From assembly GCA_013396995.1 (NCBI GenBank), contig VWZP01001414.1, positions 53,487-117,486 of the forward strand: a stretch of 64,000 nucleotides of DNA, in the 5' to 3' direction. Of the stretch, positions 13,172 through 25,932 are shown in pieces; positions within the stretch are counted from its first letter, which is position 1; each line of letters begins with the position of its first letter. Made by a program: the position numbers and the translations under genes. This stretch comes from Dicaeum eximium. Lineage: Eukaryota; Chordata; Aves; Passeriformes; Dicaeidae. The notes under the pieces were generated by a model. That model had not been told where the DNA came from, ran no database searches, and saw nothing but the letters and a program-made list of their open reading frames with translations.

Positions 13172-13851
13172 AAATTTTTGTAATGGGGATTTGCCGGGCA
13201 CCTCATTGCTACGTAATACTTTGATTATGATACATTTAAGAGCTCTGGCTCACAGAATATGTGTTTTTCTATTTTGAAACATAGCTTTTATTCTTTTTCT
13301 CTGACGACTTTATGTGCTGGATGAGTCAGGTATGAGAAAAGACCTGTGCTTGTTCACAAAGAGCTTTGCCCTGTGGTGGATGACACAGCCTGCATTTTCC
13401 AAATGCATCATTTCCTGCCCATTATTCCATGACCCTTTTGGGATATTCTGTGTCCCAACACCAGACCAGCAAGGGGTTTGAGGTGGGTGCATTCCCACAG
13501 CCATGCAGTCTGCTTATGTGAATTATTTACACCATGATATGCTCATCTTGCTCTTAGAATCTTCTATTTGCCCCTGCCAGAGACAACAGTGGCCACCTGG
13601 TCATTGTCCTCTACTGAGAGGACATTAAAGGTTCTCTCTAAAAAGGAGTAAGTTGATTATTCTTGTTTCTGCTCAGTGTTGGTAATTTTATCCGTTTCCC
13701 TCAGCAAAACTGATCACAGTAGCTGCACTTCTTACCTGGGAGGAGAAAGCACATGGAGTGTGTCAAGAGAAACAAATAAGCACAGAACAAGGCACTGAAG
13801 TGAGGTGTGGGCTCATTTTCCATGTCAGAAATCTTTTCCATCCCTTCCCTC

Positions 13852-13963
13852 ATCACTGGGGAGCAGCCTGGTCCAGTGGGAGCTGTCCCTGCCCCTGGCA
13901 AGGCTGGAATGGGATGAGCTTTAAGGTCCCTTCCCACCCAAACCATCCTGGAATTCTGTGACT
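13852..13963 (+). mobile_element. CR1 LINE 3' tail, short
   Basis: GGGGAGCAGCCTGGTCCAGT, GATGAGCTTTAAGGTCCCTT and the end CATCCTGGAATTCTGTGA mark the last 110 bases of a CR1. Confidence 0.8.
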
Positions 13964-15502
13964 GGTGTTATCAGTGCTCTGAACACTCAACATCCACGTT
14001 CTCCTCCTGCCTGGATCCAAACCCTCCCTGCCCCAGTCCTTCCTGCCAAACCTTCCTCTCATCATTTTCTCAGGCACAAGCTGGAGAGAGGAGAGTGCAA
14101 AGGGTCACTGCTCAGCCTCGCATTCCAGGACACTTCATCTATGCCAAAAGTGTGAGTTTCTGGTTTTGGCAAAGCATCCAGAATCCAAAGCATCAGAGGG
14201 AGTTGCATCCATGAGCTCTCCCTGGGTGCACGTTCCTGGTGCTGGGAAGGGCTGAGGCTAGAGACCATTTCTTTTCTCTGTGTGTTCTGAGACAGAAAAG
14301 TGTGTGGCTCTTTCCTTCTCATTTCTTCCCTCCTCTTTGAAAGCAAAGCAATTAGAAAACTATTTAATGACCCGCAGAATTTCTCCCCTTTGTCCGGTGT
14401 TTCAAATTTCAAAAAGAATTTAAGTAATTTGTATTCAGTCTTCAGCACTTGCTTGTGCCATCACTTGAAAGCAAAAGGAAATACTTTCTGTGAAAATAAC
14501 ACATCTCCAGTGCCACAGGAAAACTGATGTGAGGTTTAAAGTCCAGATTTAAAGTTCATCTCCCTCCCTTTGAATTTGCAAAAGCTCATTTCCAAGTGAC
14601 ATGTATTTAAACTCTGGCATTGTGCACAGAAATGAAGTACACACCTAATCAGCAAAACTCCCCTCTGGTTTTCATTTTAAGCAGGCAAAAAAGGATCTTG
14701 TAAGGCATAGACCTTGATTATTGCTTTGAACCTAATACTAATGCAAAGAAACCCTAGAGAAAAAGTTGAAAGATGCAAAATTAAATCACAATAATGCAAA
14801 ATAAAATCACATTTTTCTTTAAAAAGATGGTTCAGTTAGAAATCTGCTAGGCATATGTTATTTTAAAAAATAGAATAAAAAGTAATTTTTTTTGTGTTAG
14901 ACAATGTAAAATTGTCATGTATTCATCATCTGATGAAAATTGTAGCAAAACCAGGCAAATACCGAAGAAAAAATTTTTCCTCTTGCCACAATTATGTCAA
15001 TAATCTGTGGAGTCCCACTTTTCAACAGCATTTAATATTTTCATACTACAAATCACATCTGGCTACAAATGTCATCTTCTGTCATCTTCATCTCCCACTC
15101 CATCCTTATCCATATTCTCTTCCTTCCAGTTCACAATAAAACTGCTTCTTTGTAACCACAATGATTCTTCCTGACAACTGAGTCACCACACAAAAGCATT
15201 AACAAATAACACTGTAATAAATACAAGGTGCACAGCAAACACCCAGACAAGGAAAATATGTGGTTACATATGGGGTCAAGTGTTATAATGACAGCTAATT
15301 TCAAATATATCAGGTTATTTCAACTAATTAATATTGGCACAACGCCCACGGAAATTCAGATTTGGGAGTTTTCTGAATGTTTTATGTGGAGCTACAGGAG
15401 GTGTGAAGCCTGTGGCACCTGTGTTCATGTCCTGCTGCAGAAGAGTGATGGATTTTTAAGTGAAATACAAACCAGAATCAGGATTATGTGGGAAAAAGAT
15501 CA

Positions 15503-15600
15503 TGGAATTGATTACCGAATCATTAAGGTTGGAAAAGACCTCCAAGATCATCAAGTCCAACCTTTGCTCGAGCACCACCACACCCATGAAAGCATTTTGC
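15503..15600 (-). mobile_element. CR1 LINE tail, left arm of an inverted pair
   Basis: CGAATCATTAAGGTTGGAAA followed by AAGACCTCCAAGATCATCA is the ATTAAGGTTGG tail subfamily on the - strand. A + strand CR1 follows at about 15740. Confidence 0.75.
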
Positions 15601-15739
15601 ACCCCCTGTTGTGACCAGTGCCCCACAACAAGGGCTGGGGGCCCAGCAGGGCCTTCCCAGGGGGTCCCAAGTTGAAGGAGCAGCTCAGAAGCTCTGGACT
15701 CAGCATTCCCAGATTCCCTATGAAACCCAAACACTTTCC

Positions 15740-15992
15740 TTGCAGGGCTGGACAGAAAGGTTGGAAGGTTTAGGTGGGGTGTTGGGAAGGAATTGTGCCC
15801 TGTGAGGGTGGGGAGGGGCTGGAATGGAGTTCCTAGAGCAGCTGTGGCTGCCCCTGGATCTCTGGAAGTGTCCAAGGCCAGGCTGGACAGGGCTTGGAGC
15901 AGGTTGGAGCAGCCTGAGGCAGTTGGAGGTGTCAGGGCTGGAGCTGGATGAGCTTTGAGGTCCCTTCCAACCAAACCATTCCGGGATTCCAT
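15740..15992 (+). mobile_element. CR1 LINE 3' fragment
   Basis: GGTGTTGGGAAGGAATTGTG, TGAGGGTGGGGAGGGGCTGG and the 3' end CAAACCATTCCGGGATTCCA are recognisable. A small internal repeat (TTGGAGCAGGTTGGAGCAG) distinguishes this copy. Confidence 0.85.
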
Positions 15993-17220
15993 ATTGTTCT
16001 CCCTAATGCTGGGCCTCACCTGAGGCACTCCCACCTGCTCTGCACACTCAGCCAGATGTGGAAAGGTCCAGTCCAGCTGCAGGGCTTGCAGCCAGATGTC
16101 CATGCTGTCATTCCAGTCGTGGTGACTGCAGAAGGCTGGCTCAGCCCGTGTGCTCCTGCCCTGGTCACAGCAGGACTGCGGCTCATTAACCGTGACATCA
16201 AATTCAGCTGTTAATTACTCCTGGAATTTCTGATATTACAATGGGAAGGGAGAGTTCCACATGACAAATATCAAATACTCACCTAAGCCAGCAGTCGATG
16301 CAATTGTGCAACCCTGTGCGTGCAGGGAAAAAGATGATTCATTTACAGATGTGCTGCTGATTTTTCATCGCTGCACACAACCTGGGGCACATCAGGAACC
16401 AGACAAATGTTTAAACACCACCGTTATTTTCCACTAGACAAACTCTTGCAAAAAGTCTGACATTTCAGCTCCTCTTTGAAACAATTCCTGCTGGATGTAA
16501 GAAACAAAAGCCATAGAAACATCCTTTTGGGATTAATTCTCTAAACATAATGACTAAAAAGCCTACTGGCTTTACTCTGAAATACTGCAATTTTTGGTCC
16601 TAGCACTAATAGCTGCAAGAAGTTGGGATTATCTTTCTAAAATCTTCTAAAAAGTTGTTTTAACTCCTGGAGGCTGCAAATTTTCTGTCCCAGAGACAAG
16701 GCAGCACTGCAGCATCATTCAGAAGGAAGAAATGTGAGAGGGCAAGTGCCTTGTTCCAGTCTGTTAATCTGTACATTACACTGTAAGCTGCTGTAAACCT
16801 GGGAAATGGAAATGGAAGGGAGCACTGGTGAGAATCCTCAAATTATTGCAAAGAACAAGTATTCAGGAAGCAATTAACTGCCTGGCTGGGAATATCCCTG
16901 CTTTTTATTTGATGTCAAACTCATGGGTGGTATTTTGAAACATTTGATTGAGCTCAGTCAATTAGCCTTGATTATGGTTTGGCTTTTCCCTCGGAATAGG
17001 CTGATCCATAGGGAATGCCACTCATACCAGCACTGAGGCAGAGCTGGGTGACTCAGCTGATTAATCAGCTTTCTTTTCTCTTATTAAGAAGCAAGACTTT
17101 GGCTTCCCCAGCTGCTGCAGTGATCACTATCGAGCTCTTGTTGTAACTCACTCAGCTGTGCTCCCCCCTGACTCACAAAAAGTGAGAAGCAAAGTCACCT
17201 GCACCCCTGGCCTGTCAGAG

Positions 17221-17345
17221 AACCATGGAATTACAGAATCCCAGACTGGTCTCATCTGGAAGGGACCTTAAAGCTCATCTCATTCCCCCCCTGCCAGGGG
17301 CAGGGACACTTTTCACTGGACCAGGCTGCTCCAAGCCTCCCACAC
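17221..17345 (-). mobile_element. CR1 LINE 3' tail, short
   Basis: GGAATTACAGAATCCCAGAC leads into GGAAGGGACCTTAAAGCTCA and CAGGCTGCTCCAAGCC, then homology is lost. Confidence 0.8.
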
Positions 17346-18629
17346 CTCTGTGACTGCAATGCTACACCCAGGGGTTTCTGTTCACCACGAAGTCCTTGGC
17401 ATTTGCAGGAGAAATATTCCCATTCCTGTGGCTTCCTGATCGAGATTTATCCCTAATTTGGAATCAACCATAATTCCCATGTTTATGGGTTCTGACAATT
17501 CCTTCCAGACAAGCAGGTACTGAATCTTCACCTGTATTTTGCCAAGTAAATCTCATCACTTCCTTAGAACACAGCACAGAATCTGCAGATGAGCTGTTTT
17601 TTCCAATCCAAAAATTAGATTAATTTATTGACTAAGCTGATGGAAGAAAAAGAAATGGCTACTTGTAAAAATCTTAAGTAAACACAGAGCTTTTTTCTCT
17701 TTCTTTAATAGGTAAATGGCACAAAACCCAGCCAGGGTACAAGCACAGTGAAATGCCTACAATGTAAATGGACTTAATGACAAAAATTAAACAAATCTCA
17801 ATTAAAGACACAATAATTCCTGACAGGCAAAACCCATCACTCTCCCAGCTTCCCACTAAGTAGATCTCCAAGCATGGAAAGGTTGCCAGCTATGGGGAAC
17901 AGTTTAGAAAGTTAATGACAGTACAAATGGGATTCACTGGAGACTGTAATCCTGGCTCAGTAAGCATTGCCAGAGGCCTGACATGAAGGAACAAGTTCTA
18001 TTTCAAGCAGGCTGCAAAGCCAAGGCAAAGATTAACATCTGTCAGAATCAGCTACAGATGAGATTCCTATTGATCCCTGAATGTCACAAGAATTTAGAAA
18101 GGCTCAAAAGAACTTTAAAGAGAATAATCAAGTATCTGTGGATTTGGGTTGTAAATCTGAAGTACCTTTCCCACACTGCAGCTATTTTTTCCCAAACATC
18201 TGTGTGATGTAGCTCAGTGCTACAAGGCAGAAGAGCTATTTCTTCCAACTTAGTCACTGTCAAGCTTAGTCTTGCAGGAAGAGCAGTGGCAGGGAGCAGT
18301 TCTGGTGCTGTTACCAACCTCCAAGGCAGCTTTTTGTGTTTGGACTATGTTGCTGTGGATTTTGTTTCTGCCTCATCCGTATCTATCCCTACTAACAAGA
18401 TTAAGGCTTTGCTCACATTCTTCTAATTAAAATGCTGTAATTCTGAGAAGAGATTCCACGTCTTCTTTTAGCAGGGTAATCAGTACATCTGTGAGTTCAA
18501 GTTACTATTTTTTAACATCAAAGCTTGCACAAAGATAGCTCTTTTCCATGCAGGCCATGACTTTTTATCCACACTGGCTTGAATAACAGGCTCCATTTTG
18601 TAGTGGGATCAGCATCATCTCCTACAAGG

Positions 18630-18915
18630 AAAGGCTGGGAGAGCTGGGAATGCTCAGCCTGGAAAAGAGAAGGTTCCAGGGACACCTGAGAGCCCCTTCC
18701 AGTGCCTAAAGGGGCTCCAGGAGAGACTTGGGACAGCCTGGAGTGCCAGGACACAAGGAATGGCTTCCACTGCCAAGGGCAGGGATGGACGGGATATTGG
18801 GAATTAGGAATTGTTCCCTGGGAGGGTGGGGCTCCCCTGGATCCCTCAAGTGCCCAAGGCCAGGCTGGATGGGACTTGGAGCAGCCTGGGACAGTGGAAG
18901 GTGTCCCTGCCAACC
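18630..18915 (+). mobile_element. CR1 LINE fragment lacking its 3' terminus
   Basis: Includes GGAAAGGCTGGGAGAGCTGG, GGGGCTCCAGGAGAGAC and GGACAGTGGAAGGTGTCC, but stops after CCCTGCCAACC. The usual GAGCTTTAAGGTCCC and octamer tail are missing. Loss of the 3' end is unusual for CR1, so a later deletion is likely. Confidence 0.8.
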
Positions 18916-19014
18916 AAAGGCTCCCAACATCTTGTCCTGTCAGGAGCACAATTGCATTTTTCTGCAGCACTTTTTCCTTATTAAACTGGAAGAAGCATGA
19001 TCTGAGTGGGGCAT

Positions 19015-19412
19015 GTCCAGGGAAGGGAACAGAGCTGGGGAAGGGTCTGGAGCACCAGGAGGGGCTGGGGGAGCTGGAAAGGGGCTCAGCCTGGAGAAAA
19101 GGAGGCTCAGGGGGAATTTCTGGCTCTGCACAACTCCCTGACAGGAGGGGACCAGGGGGGGTCGGGCTCTGCTCCCAGGGAACAGGGACAGGAGGAGAGG
19201 GAACAGCCTCAGGCTGGGCCAGGGGAGGATTGGATATTAGTGAAATTTCTTCCCTGAAGGCGTTGCCACAGGCTGCCCAGGGCACTGGAGCGGAACACCT
19301 GGAAATGTTCAAAAACCATGTAGCTGTGGTGCTTGGAGATGTGCTTTAGTGGTGGACATGACAGTGCTGTGTTAATGATCTTAAAGGTTTTTCCCAGCCT
19401 TGATGACCCTGT
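19015..19412 (+). mobile_element. CR1 LINE 3' fragment, same subfamily as 9340
   Basis: GGGGAAGGGTCTGGAGCACC, CTCAGCCTGGAGAAAAGGAG and GAACAGGGACAGGAGGAGAG match the second CR1 subfamily. It ends near TTGATGACCCTGTAAAC. Confidence 0.85.
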
Positions 19413-22400
19413 AAACTTCAAGATGTGTTTCACTTACCAGGTGCAGCCTTGGCATTTTATTCACAAAGTTTTTTGTTCTGAAGCTTCTTCTTGCTATATC
19501 AAGGCACCCCTGCACAGCTTTCAGAAGCCCCTCCTGCCCTCACTCCTTCCCCCTGTTTTCTCTAAGGTTGTGGCCCAGCACTGAGAGACAGTTTTGTTTA
19601 ATCAGCTTCTGCAAGGTTGTTTTGGTCAATGGAGGTTGAGGAAACTCATTGCAGCAGTTTAGTCCTCCCAGTCCAAGAGTTCCAACATTCAAGTCACTGA
19701 TTGTTCTCACTGTGGAAATGGGAAAAAAAAAGGTTCATGTCTTATATAGTAAAAGGTAGCAGGGAAAATAATGTGCTGGTAAACACAGGAACAGTAATCT
19801 TCTAATCCTGGCCTACTTTTATAAGAATTCCCTAATTTCCAAGTCCACATACCAGGGAAGTCAGTGAACCCCACAGAAAGCTGAAGTGTGAGCAGTCCAA
19901 AGATGTCCAATGCCATCAGTGATAGCATTGTGTTGCAATTCAGGGATTCAGAGCTGTTCAGACTCAGAGCAGGGCCAAAGAGAGTTCTAGAAAATGTGGT
20001 AGAAACACTCAAGGGCACGGTTTAAAGGAAAAAGAGGCATCTTTCCCATTATCATTTTCCCATATCACTGCAGCAAAAAATGCTTTCAGCCACCAGATGA
20101 TGCCAGAAAATGTAAAGACCCTTCAAACACTCCTCACACAAGTGAGTTGCCAAACACAGATTTATAAGAGCTGCTGAGACTGCCAGGTCAGTCCAACTCC
20201 CCATTTCCTGTTCTTAAGCAAAGGTTGCTGAACTTCATTTAAACTTCTTTGCGCTCTGTTCTGTGCTTGAAGGATTCCCACAGCACAGGACAGGAGCTGA
20301 TCTTTCCTTTACAGCCACTCTTCTGTTAACTGTCTTTAGCACAGAGGGGCTGTGAGGCCAGGAGAGCTGTTCAAGGACACAAAGACATTTATTCCAGAGA
20401 CAGCTGCAGGCTCCCAGCAAGGGAGGACGTCCTGCACGCTGCAGCATCATTCACTTCTCTGTGAGTTACACCCACCATCCTCCAAGCTTTGTGTGAGGTG
20501 AGGATATTCCAGAGCTGTCAGGCTCCAGAGGTTCAATATCCAGACAAACAAACCCCTTCCCACACTGAAATGCCACCTTAAATTTCGTTTCACCTTAAAT
20601 GGCTGAGCTGGGAATAAAAACCTCCTATCTTAAAACATCCCCAGCAGCTGCCTCCCCTCAGACTCTGACATAATACAAAGATGGAAAACTCCTACTCCCC
20701 ACTGCTGGCTGGGTCCCTGCCCAGCAGCCCACAGTGCACAGCTGAATTGTGGCCCAAGTTCAGGCCAAATGTGGTCCCAGCTCTGGGAGCAGGAGCAGAT
20801 TTGTTGTGCAGCAGCTGCCTGACACACTCAGGGTGTGCTGAGAGTGCTGAAGTTTGGGCTGTGCCTCTCTGCCCTCACAGGTTTGGTGTCAGGGTCCCTC
20901 TGAAGGAGAGCTGAGATTCTCAGAATGAAGAATAGGGATTCATTCTCATAGGAATGAAGTAATCCCTAAATCAAGCTCTGTGCTAACTCAGTGCAAGGAA
21001 ACACAACTTGCATTAGTTTATCTGAATATATATTTTGTTGCTAATGTACAGAATCCATCACATTTTGTTACCACCCCTCTTTAGAGCTGCCAGCAGCTGT
21101 CTGGCCTTGTGAGTAATTACAGCAATGAGTTAAAACAATCCCACAGCAAGGAGTAAATACCTTCCACAGCACATGAAAGCCAAGATGCTGAACAGGTCCC
21201 ACGTGTGCTGCAGAGAAGATTGTGTGGGGCAGCAGCTCTGAGGCAGCTGGACTCAATGTGTGACAGGAGAAGGCAGGAGCCTTGCAGATAAAGGAGTCAG
21301 AAAGCACGTGGAGCAGCACTTGGAGCTGGAGAGGAAACAAAACAGAGGATGTCAACACATAGGCATGACCAGGGGCAGGAGGGAGAGAGCCAGAGAAGAG
21401 ATTTTTAGGGATGGCTGTCTCACTCTCCTGCTGCTTTTTAATCCATCCACTCCACAAGGAAAGGTGCAGAAAAGGGTTTTGGTAAAGAGAGGAGCTGGTA
21501 CTCACATGGATTACAAACACTGGCAAAGCCACTCTTGTTTTTCTAGCACTTGAGGCATGCAGACACTAAAATACAATGAACAAATAAGGACAGTAAGGCA
21601 AATAAAAGCATGTGCAGAAAGAGGATCAGTTTCCCAAACATCCTGAACACTTGTGCTTTTTATTCTGCTGCCAAGTAATCAAGGGGATCTCCCAGGCTGA
21701 GCTCAGAAAAATGTGCAGGGGGAAAAAATGTAGGTATGGAGCATTTTGCATGGTGTCAACACACTTCCTTGGGAAGCAAGCTTTAATCCTCAGTAAGTGG
21801 TGAGTACAGACACACAAAGTATGAAAGCCCAGGGGTAAAAATTCCAGCAGCACCACAGTTTACAAACCAGCTCTGTCTCTTGATGGAAAACGATGCAGCA
21901 CCGTTGTCTGGAGTGCTGGAGCTGCAAGGTGAAACCACATTTGTGTTTCTTTTTTCTGATTGTGCTCAGACGAGCCACAGCAATAGAAGGAATATCTGAA
22001 AGGTCTGAGCAATTGTAAAAACCTCATGTTTTTCTTGGTTAACTACCTTGGATGACAGGAGACTCCTATTTCTCCTGCAAGAACTACTTGTGCTTGCAGA
22101 GAACATTACAGGATGACACTGCAATCTGATAACTCAGTGTTTCTGTGGTTTACTTTGTTTTATTTGGTGGTGTTTCCAGATTTTTTGTGGAAATCTCTAC
22201 TCTGTTTCTTAGGAGGTTTTACCCTCTCATTTCAAAACTACACCACATCTAAAAGGCTCCTGCAGGGAAAGAAAACCCTTTTTTCCACTTCTTTGGTAAC
22301 TACATTTTTAAACCACCAGCAAGTAGCAAAAAAATCTTCAAAGCTGAAAGTTTTTTCTTGCACCCAACTAAAGTACTTGCTTCGTTTAGATTTAACGCTA

Positions 22401-23141
22401 AGATTGTTATTTAATACATTTTTATTATTTTAATATATTACTACATCACTATTTTTTTACATCTGCTTAGTTAAAAACCCACTGTATTTCACATCTCTGT
22501 AGTGGAGTGCTTAGGAATTCTAAAGAAATTGTTTTGAACTCAATTTCAAATGGGAAAGACAGGTGGAGTACAAGGGTTTGAGCATTACCACATCCTTACA
22601 GTCTGCAGAAAAAGCTCAAGCTTTGCAATGAGCAGAGAGACAAAATCTGCCCAAATCTTGAAAGTCACCTCATGTACAGCAGGACACAAAGCTTATGTCC
22701 AGTTGTCCAGAAAATAGGGAAATATACTTCTCAAATGTACAGGATATGTCAAAGAATACAGAAATCAAACAGCTGATGTGCAACAGCCCAATGATTGAGG
22801 GGTTTTGTACACACAATTCACCTAGGGGTATGCTGGTTTAAGGAAAAATATTAACATTTTTCTATAGTTCAAAGTATTATGCTTGTGCCTTGTGAGTTAC
22901 AATAAGAAGGGCACAGAATGACTGTGACTGCTTTGGGGTCAAAACCCATTTCCAGCTGAAATAAAAATAAGGAATTCAGTTTCTAAGGGTGTCATTTTAG
23001 GGGGTTTTGGTCATGATTTTCCTATTGTAATGTAAAGTAAATAATAAGAGAGGGAATTAAATCCCTAAGAAGGCAATTGAATTCTGTAGGTCTCATGGAA
23101 GTAAACTGGATTGAAAAATGGGAAAGAATATCCTAGAAATT

Positions 23142-23184
23142 TAAAAACAAAAACAAAAACAAAACAAAAACAAAAACAAAAACA
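23142..23184 (+). repeat. (AAAAAC)n simple repeat
   Basis: About seven AAAAAC units with one AAAAC interruption. Confidence 0.9.
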
Positions 23185-25699
23185 GGTGGGCAATTGAGAA
23201 GAGGAACTTTGCTACTGCTTGGCAAGAATCCTGTGTTATTCTTTGGGTTCTTCACATGCTACAGAAGTAAATTCTACTGACCAAAAGCAAGTGGGGAGGA
23301 TCATTTTATTAAGTGTTTGTAAAACCACTCGACATGTCTGAATGGAAAAATCCTGCACAAGCAAAGCAATATTCCATTCCAGTATTGACTGTTTCTTCTC
23401 AGCACTCTGAGCGAACACAAGAGCACATCCATGTCATCAGATTTAATTTTGTAGATTTTTGTCTATTTCCTTAAGGGTTTTCTTAACTGAGAAAAAATCC
23501 AGCACATCAGTTTGAATTGCTCCAGCTACAGAACTTTTTATCAGGTGCAGTCAGGCCCTCAGCTCAGCAGAACAGAGGTTTTAAAGTTCCCTCAACTCTA
23601 TCCTTTGCTGCATCCTTCTGTACTCTGACTTGCCAAGCACAGACACCCTTCAGCTTCCCTTTGGAATTTCTCAGAATTCCTGCCCCATTAAAATATCCTT
23701 GAGTCATTGAAAATAGTTATAAACACACTGGGAGATTTGTAGAAGATAAAATTCCTTTTGGATGTAAATAATTAATAGAACAGGAAAGTCTGAAAAGCCA
23801 TGGCCGTAATTTATGGCTGCTCCTTGTCCTTACATAATGTTCTTTTCCAAATTCATGATCCAGAGAAACACTGAAGATGATGGAGTCTACCTTTGGGAAT
23901 GTGATCGTGACATCCCAGCTAATTTTTTGTTTTCTGCCTCATTTTTGGAGTCACTGCATTGCTGCCTTACACTACAACACGTGCAGCTGCTAAAAATCGC
24001 CTGTGTTCAAGTTTGTTGGTGCAGTTGTAGAAAAGTGAAAAAGGAGAATATAAATGAAAATTACGAGCCTGAATAAAAACTAAATGCTAGCATTGCTGCT
24101 GGGATTCAGCTGGTTCTTATTAATCAGGGTTTGGAAAAGAATCAGGATTTCTATTCCCTTCTGAATAGCTGGAATAAGATCACTAGTTGGAAAGGTTTAC
24201 TGGCCCTAAAGATATTGTATTTTTCTGCCTTAACTACTCTTGGCTGTAAGAGGGGATGTAACATCACAGTCTGACTGCCCTCATACTTTCTGTTCCCAGC
24301 TGAATTCCAGTTTGATTTTGGTTGTGTTGTGAAGTCTGAAATTCCAGTTCTTTCATTCCTGGTAATTTTGTATTGGAAACCTAGGGGCCAAATATAGCAA
24401 GGCAACTATTCCCAAATGTAAACCCATTTGGGAAAGGTGTAGAGGGGAGAAGGGCAGGCTCTGCTCCAGCCTCAGGAAGGCCTTTGGACTCACTGTTGTA
24501 AGCAGCAGTAGGGAAGGAGAGCTGCTGTGTTTGGACAGGAATTGTAGGGAGCAGCAATCCCATGCTGGCTGCCAGCTGGGTAGGATGGAGGTATCCAACT
24601 TTATATGGATGGATTTATCCCATTTATCCTGCAGTAGTTTTCCTGTCAGTTAGTGCCTGAGATCTTTAGTCACTCCTTGGTGCCTATGAATTAGGATATA
24701 TGAAACCCTGGAGTCCTATAAAAGATACATATCCAGCTCCGAGACGATATGGAAAGTTCCAAAGCAATCATCACATGTCAATCATTGATTTTAGGATTTG
24801 CTTTCTGGATGATAATATAGGCATGATCTACAACCCTGGTGTGCTCTGATAACTTACTCCTAGCCAGGATTTTTATTTCTAGCTCATTTAATTTACCAGC
24901 TTTATGCCACTGAGGTCATTGACTTCAGGAGAATCAGATTCACATGCTCCTCCAAAAGCTGTTTTCCGTAATTTATTTTCAGATTTGTCACTAGTTTTGT
25001 AAGTGATATGTTTTCCTTCACTTTATTTAAAGAGATTTTTATATCTTGACAGAGACAATTTCTTTATCTTTTATTTAATAACTGTCAGTTTGGTTTTGTT
25101 ATCTGCAGCAGGATAAAGCTTTCTGCTCTGTCGGGGTGGCTCTGTGCATGTTTAACACTCACTAACAGCCAATCTGTCACAGCCAGGGCTGCATCCTGTC
25201 ACAAGCCTCTACTGCTATGGCCACCCTGACCTAAGATCACGGGGTTTTTCCCAAAGGAATCACATTTTAGATGACTGTTGATGCCTCTGAATTCCCATGA
25301 GCGTGTTCTACAGGCGAGAGTACCACGATGTCAAACACTGTACAACAAATTCGAGAAGCAAAACAAGTTATTATATTCTTAGAAGTTTTGATTTTGTTTT
25401 ACCACTCAGAGTAGTTTTAAGGTGAGGCTTCTAAAGGTGAGCTGTGCCTGTCCCGTGTCACCAGAGCTGTCACCTCCTGTCAGGAGCCTCCAGCTGTGGC
25501 TCCAGGCTGGCCTCACTCAGCACCAAATGCTCTGAGGGAATGGGGTGTCAATGAAGGGGATGGGAAAGACACTTTTCCTCTCTTTGGGCTTCTCTACAGA
25601 GACACCAGCGAGTTAAATATTGATGGCCTGGTACAGGATGAAACAAGGGATAAAATTAGGCCCTTGCAAATAAGGCACTTCCATTACTTATACCCCAAT

Positions 25700-25753
25700 A
25701 AATATAGAATAAACCTTAAGACATATTCTATATTCTAAATATAGAATAAACCT
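25700..25753. repeat. 17-bp direct repeat flanking an 11-bp inverted repeat
   Basis: AAATATAGAATAAACCT occurs perfectly at 25700-25716 and 25737-25753. TATTCTATATT (25724-25734) is the reverse complement of AATATAGAATA inside either copy, so it can pair with either flank; the tighter hairpin has a 3-base loop. Confidence 0.85.
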
Positions 25754-25786
25754 CACTGGCTTTGGATTTGGTGCATCCCCACCCTA

Positions 25787-25932
25787 CAGAATCACAGCAC
25801 AGTTTGGGTTGGAAGGGACCTCAGGGATCATCTGGCTGCACCCCCTGCCATGGGCAGGAATATTCCACTAGCCCAGGTTGCTCCAAGCCCGTCACACCTG
25901 GCCTTGAGCTGCTCCAGGGATGGGTCCAGACT
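25787..25932 (-). mobile_element. CR1 LINE 3' tail
   Basis: CAGAATCACAGCACAGTTTG leads into GGAAGGGACCTCAGGGATCA and CAGGTTGCTCCAAGCCCGTC, a third variant of the CR1 tail. Confidence 0.8.

Larger units (their letters stand above)
13172..19412. other. Gene-free DNA, probable NGF intron 1 (middle part)
   Basis: No exon or RNA gene was recognised. The interval holds six CR1 fragments (listed separately); the longer open frames near 15456 and 18518-19349 are CR1 in other frames. Confidence 0.55.

Noticed and set aside
14062..14448. 128-codon open frame on the - strand
   Set aside because: No recognised domain, no splice or promoter context; length is within chance for 64 kb of six-frame sequence.
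15456..16103. 215-codon open frame on the - strand
   Set aside because: Spans the two opposed CR1 fragments; no independent coding evidence.
18518..19349. 264- and 215-codon open frames
   Set aside because: They run through two adjacent CR1 3' fragments, which are GC-rich untranslated tails; the same peptides recur wherever CR1 tails occur.
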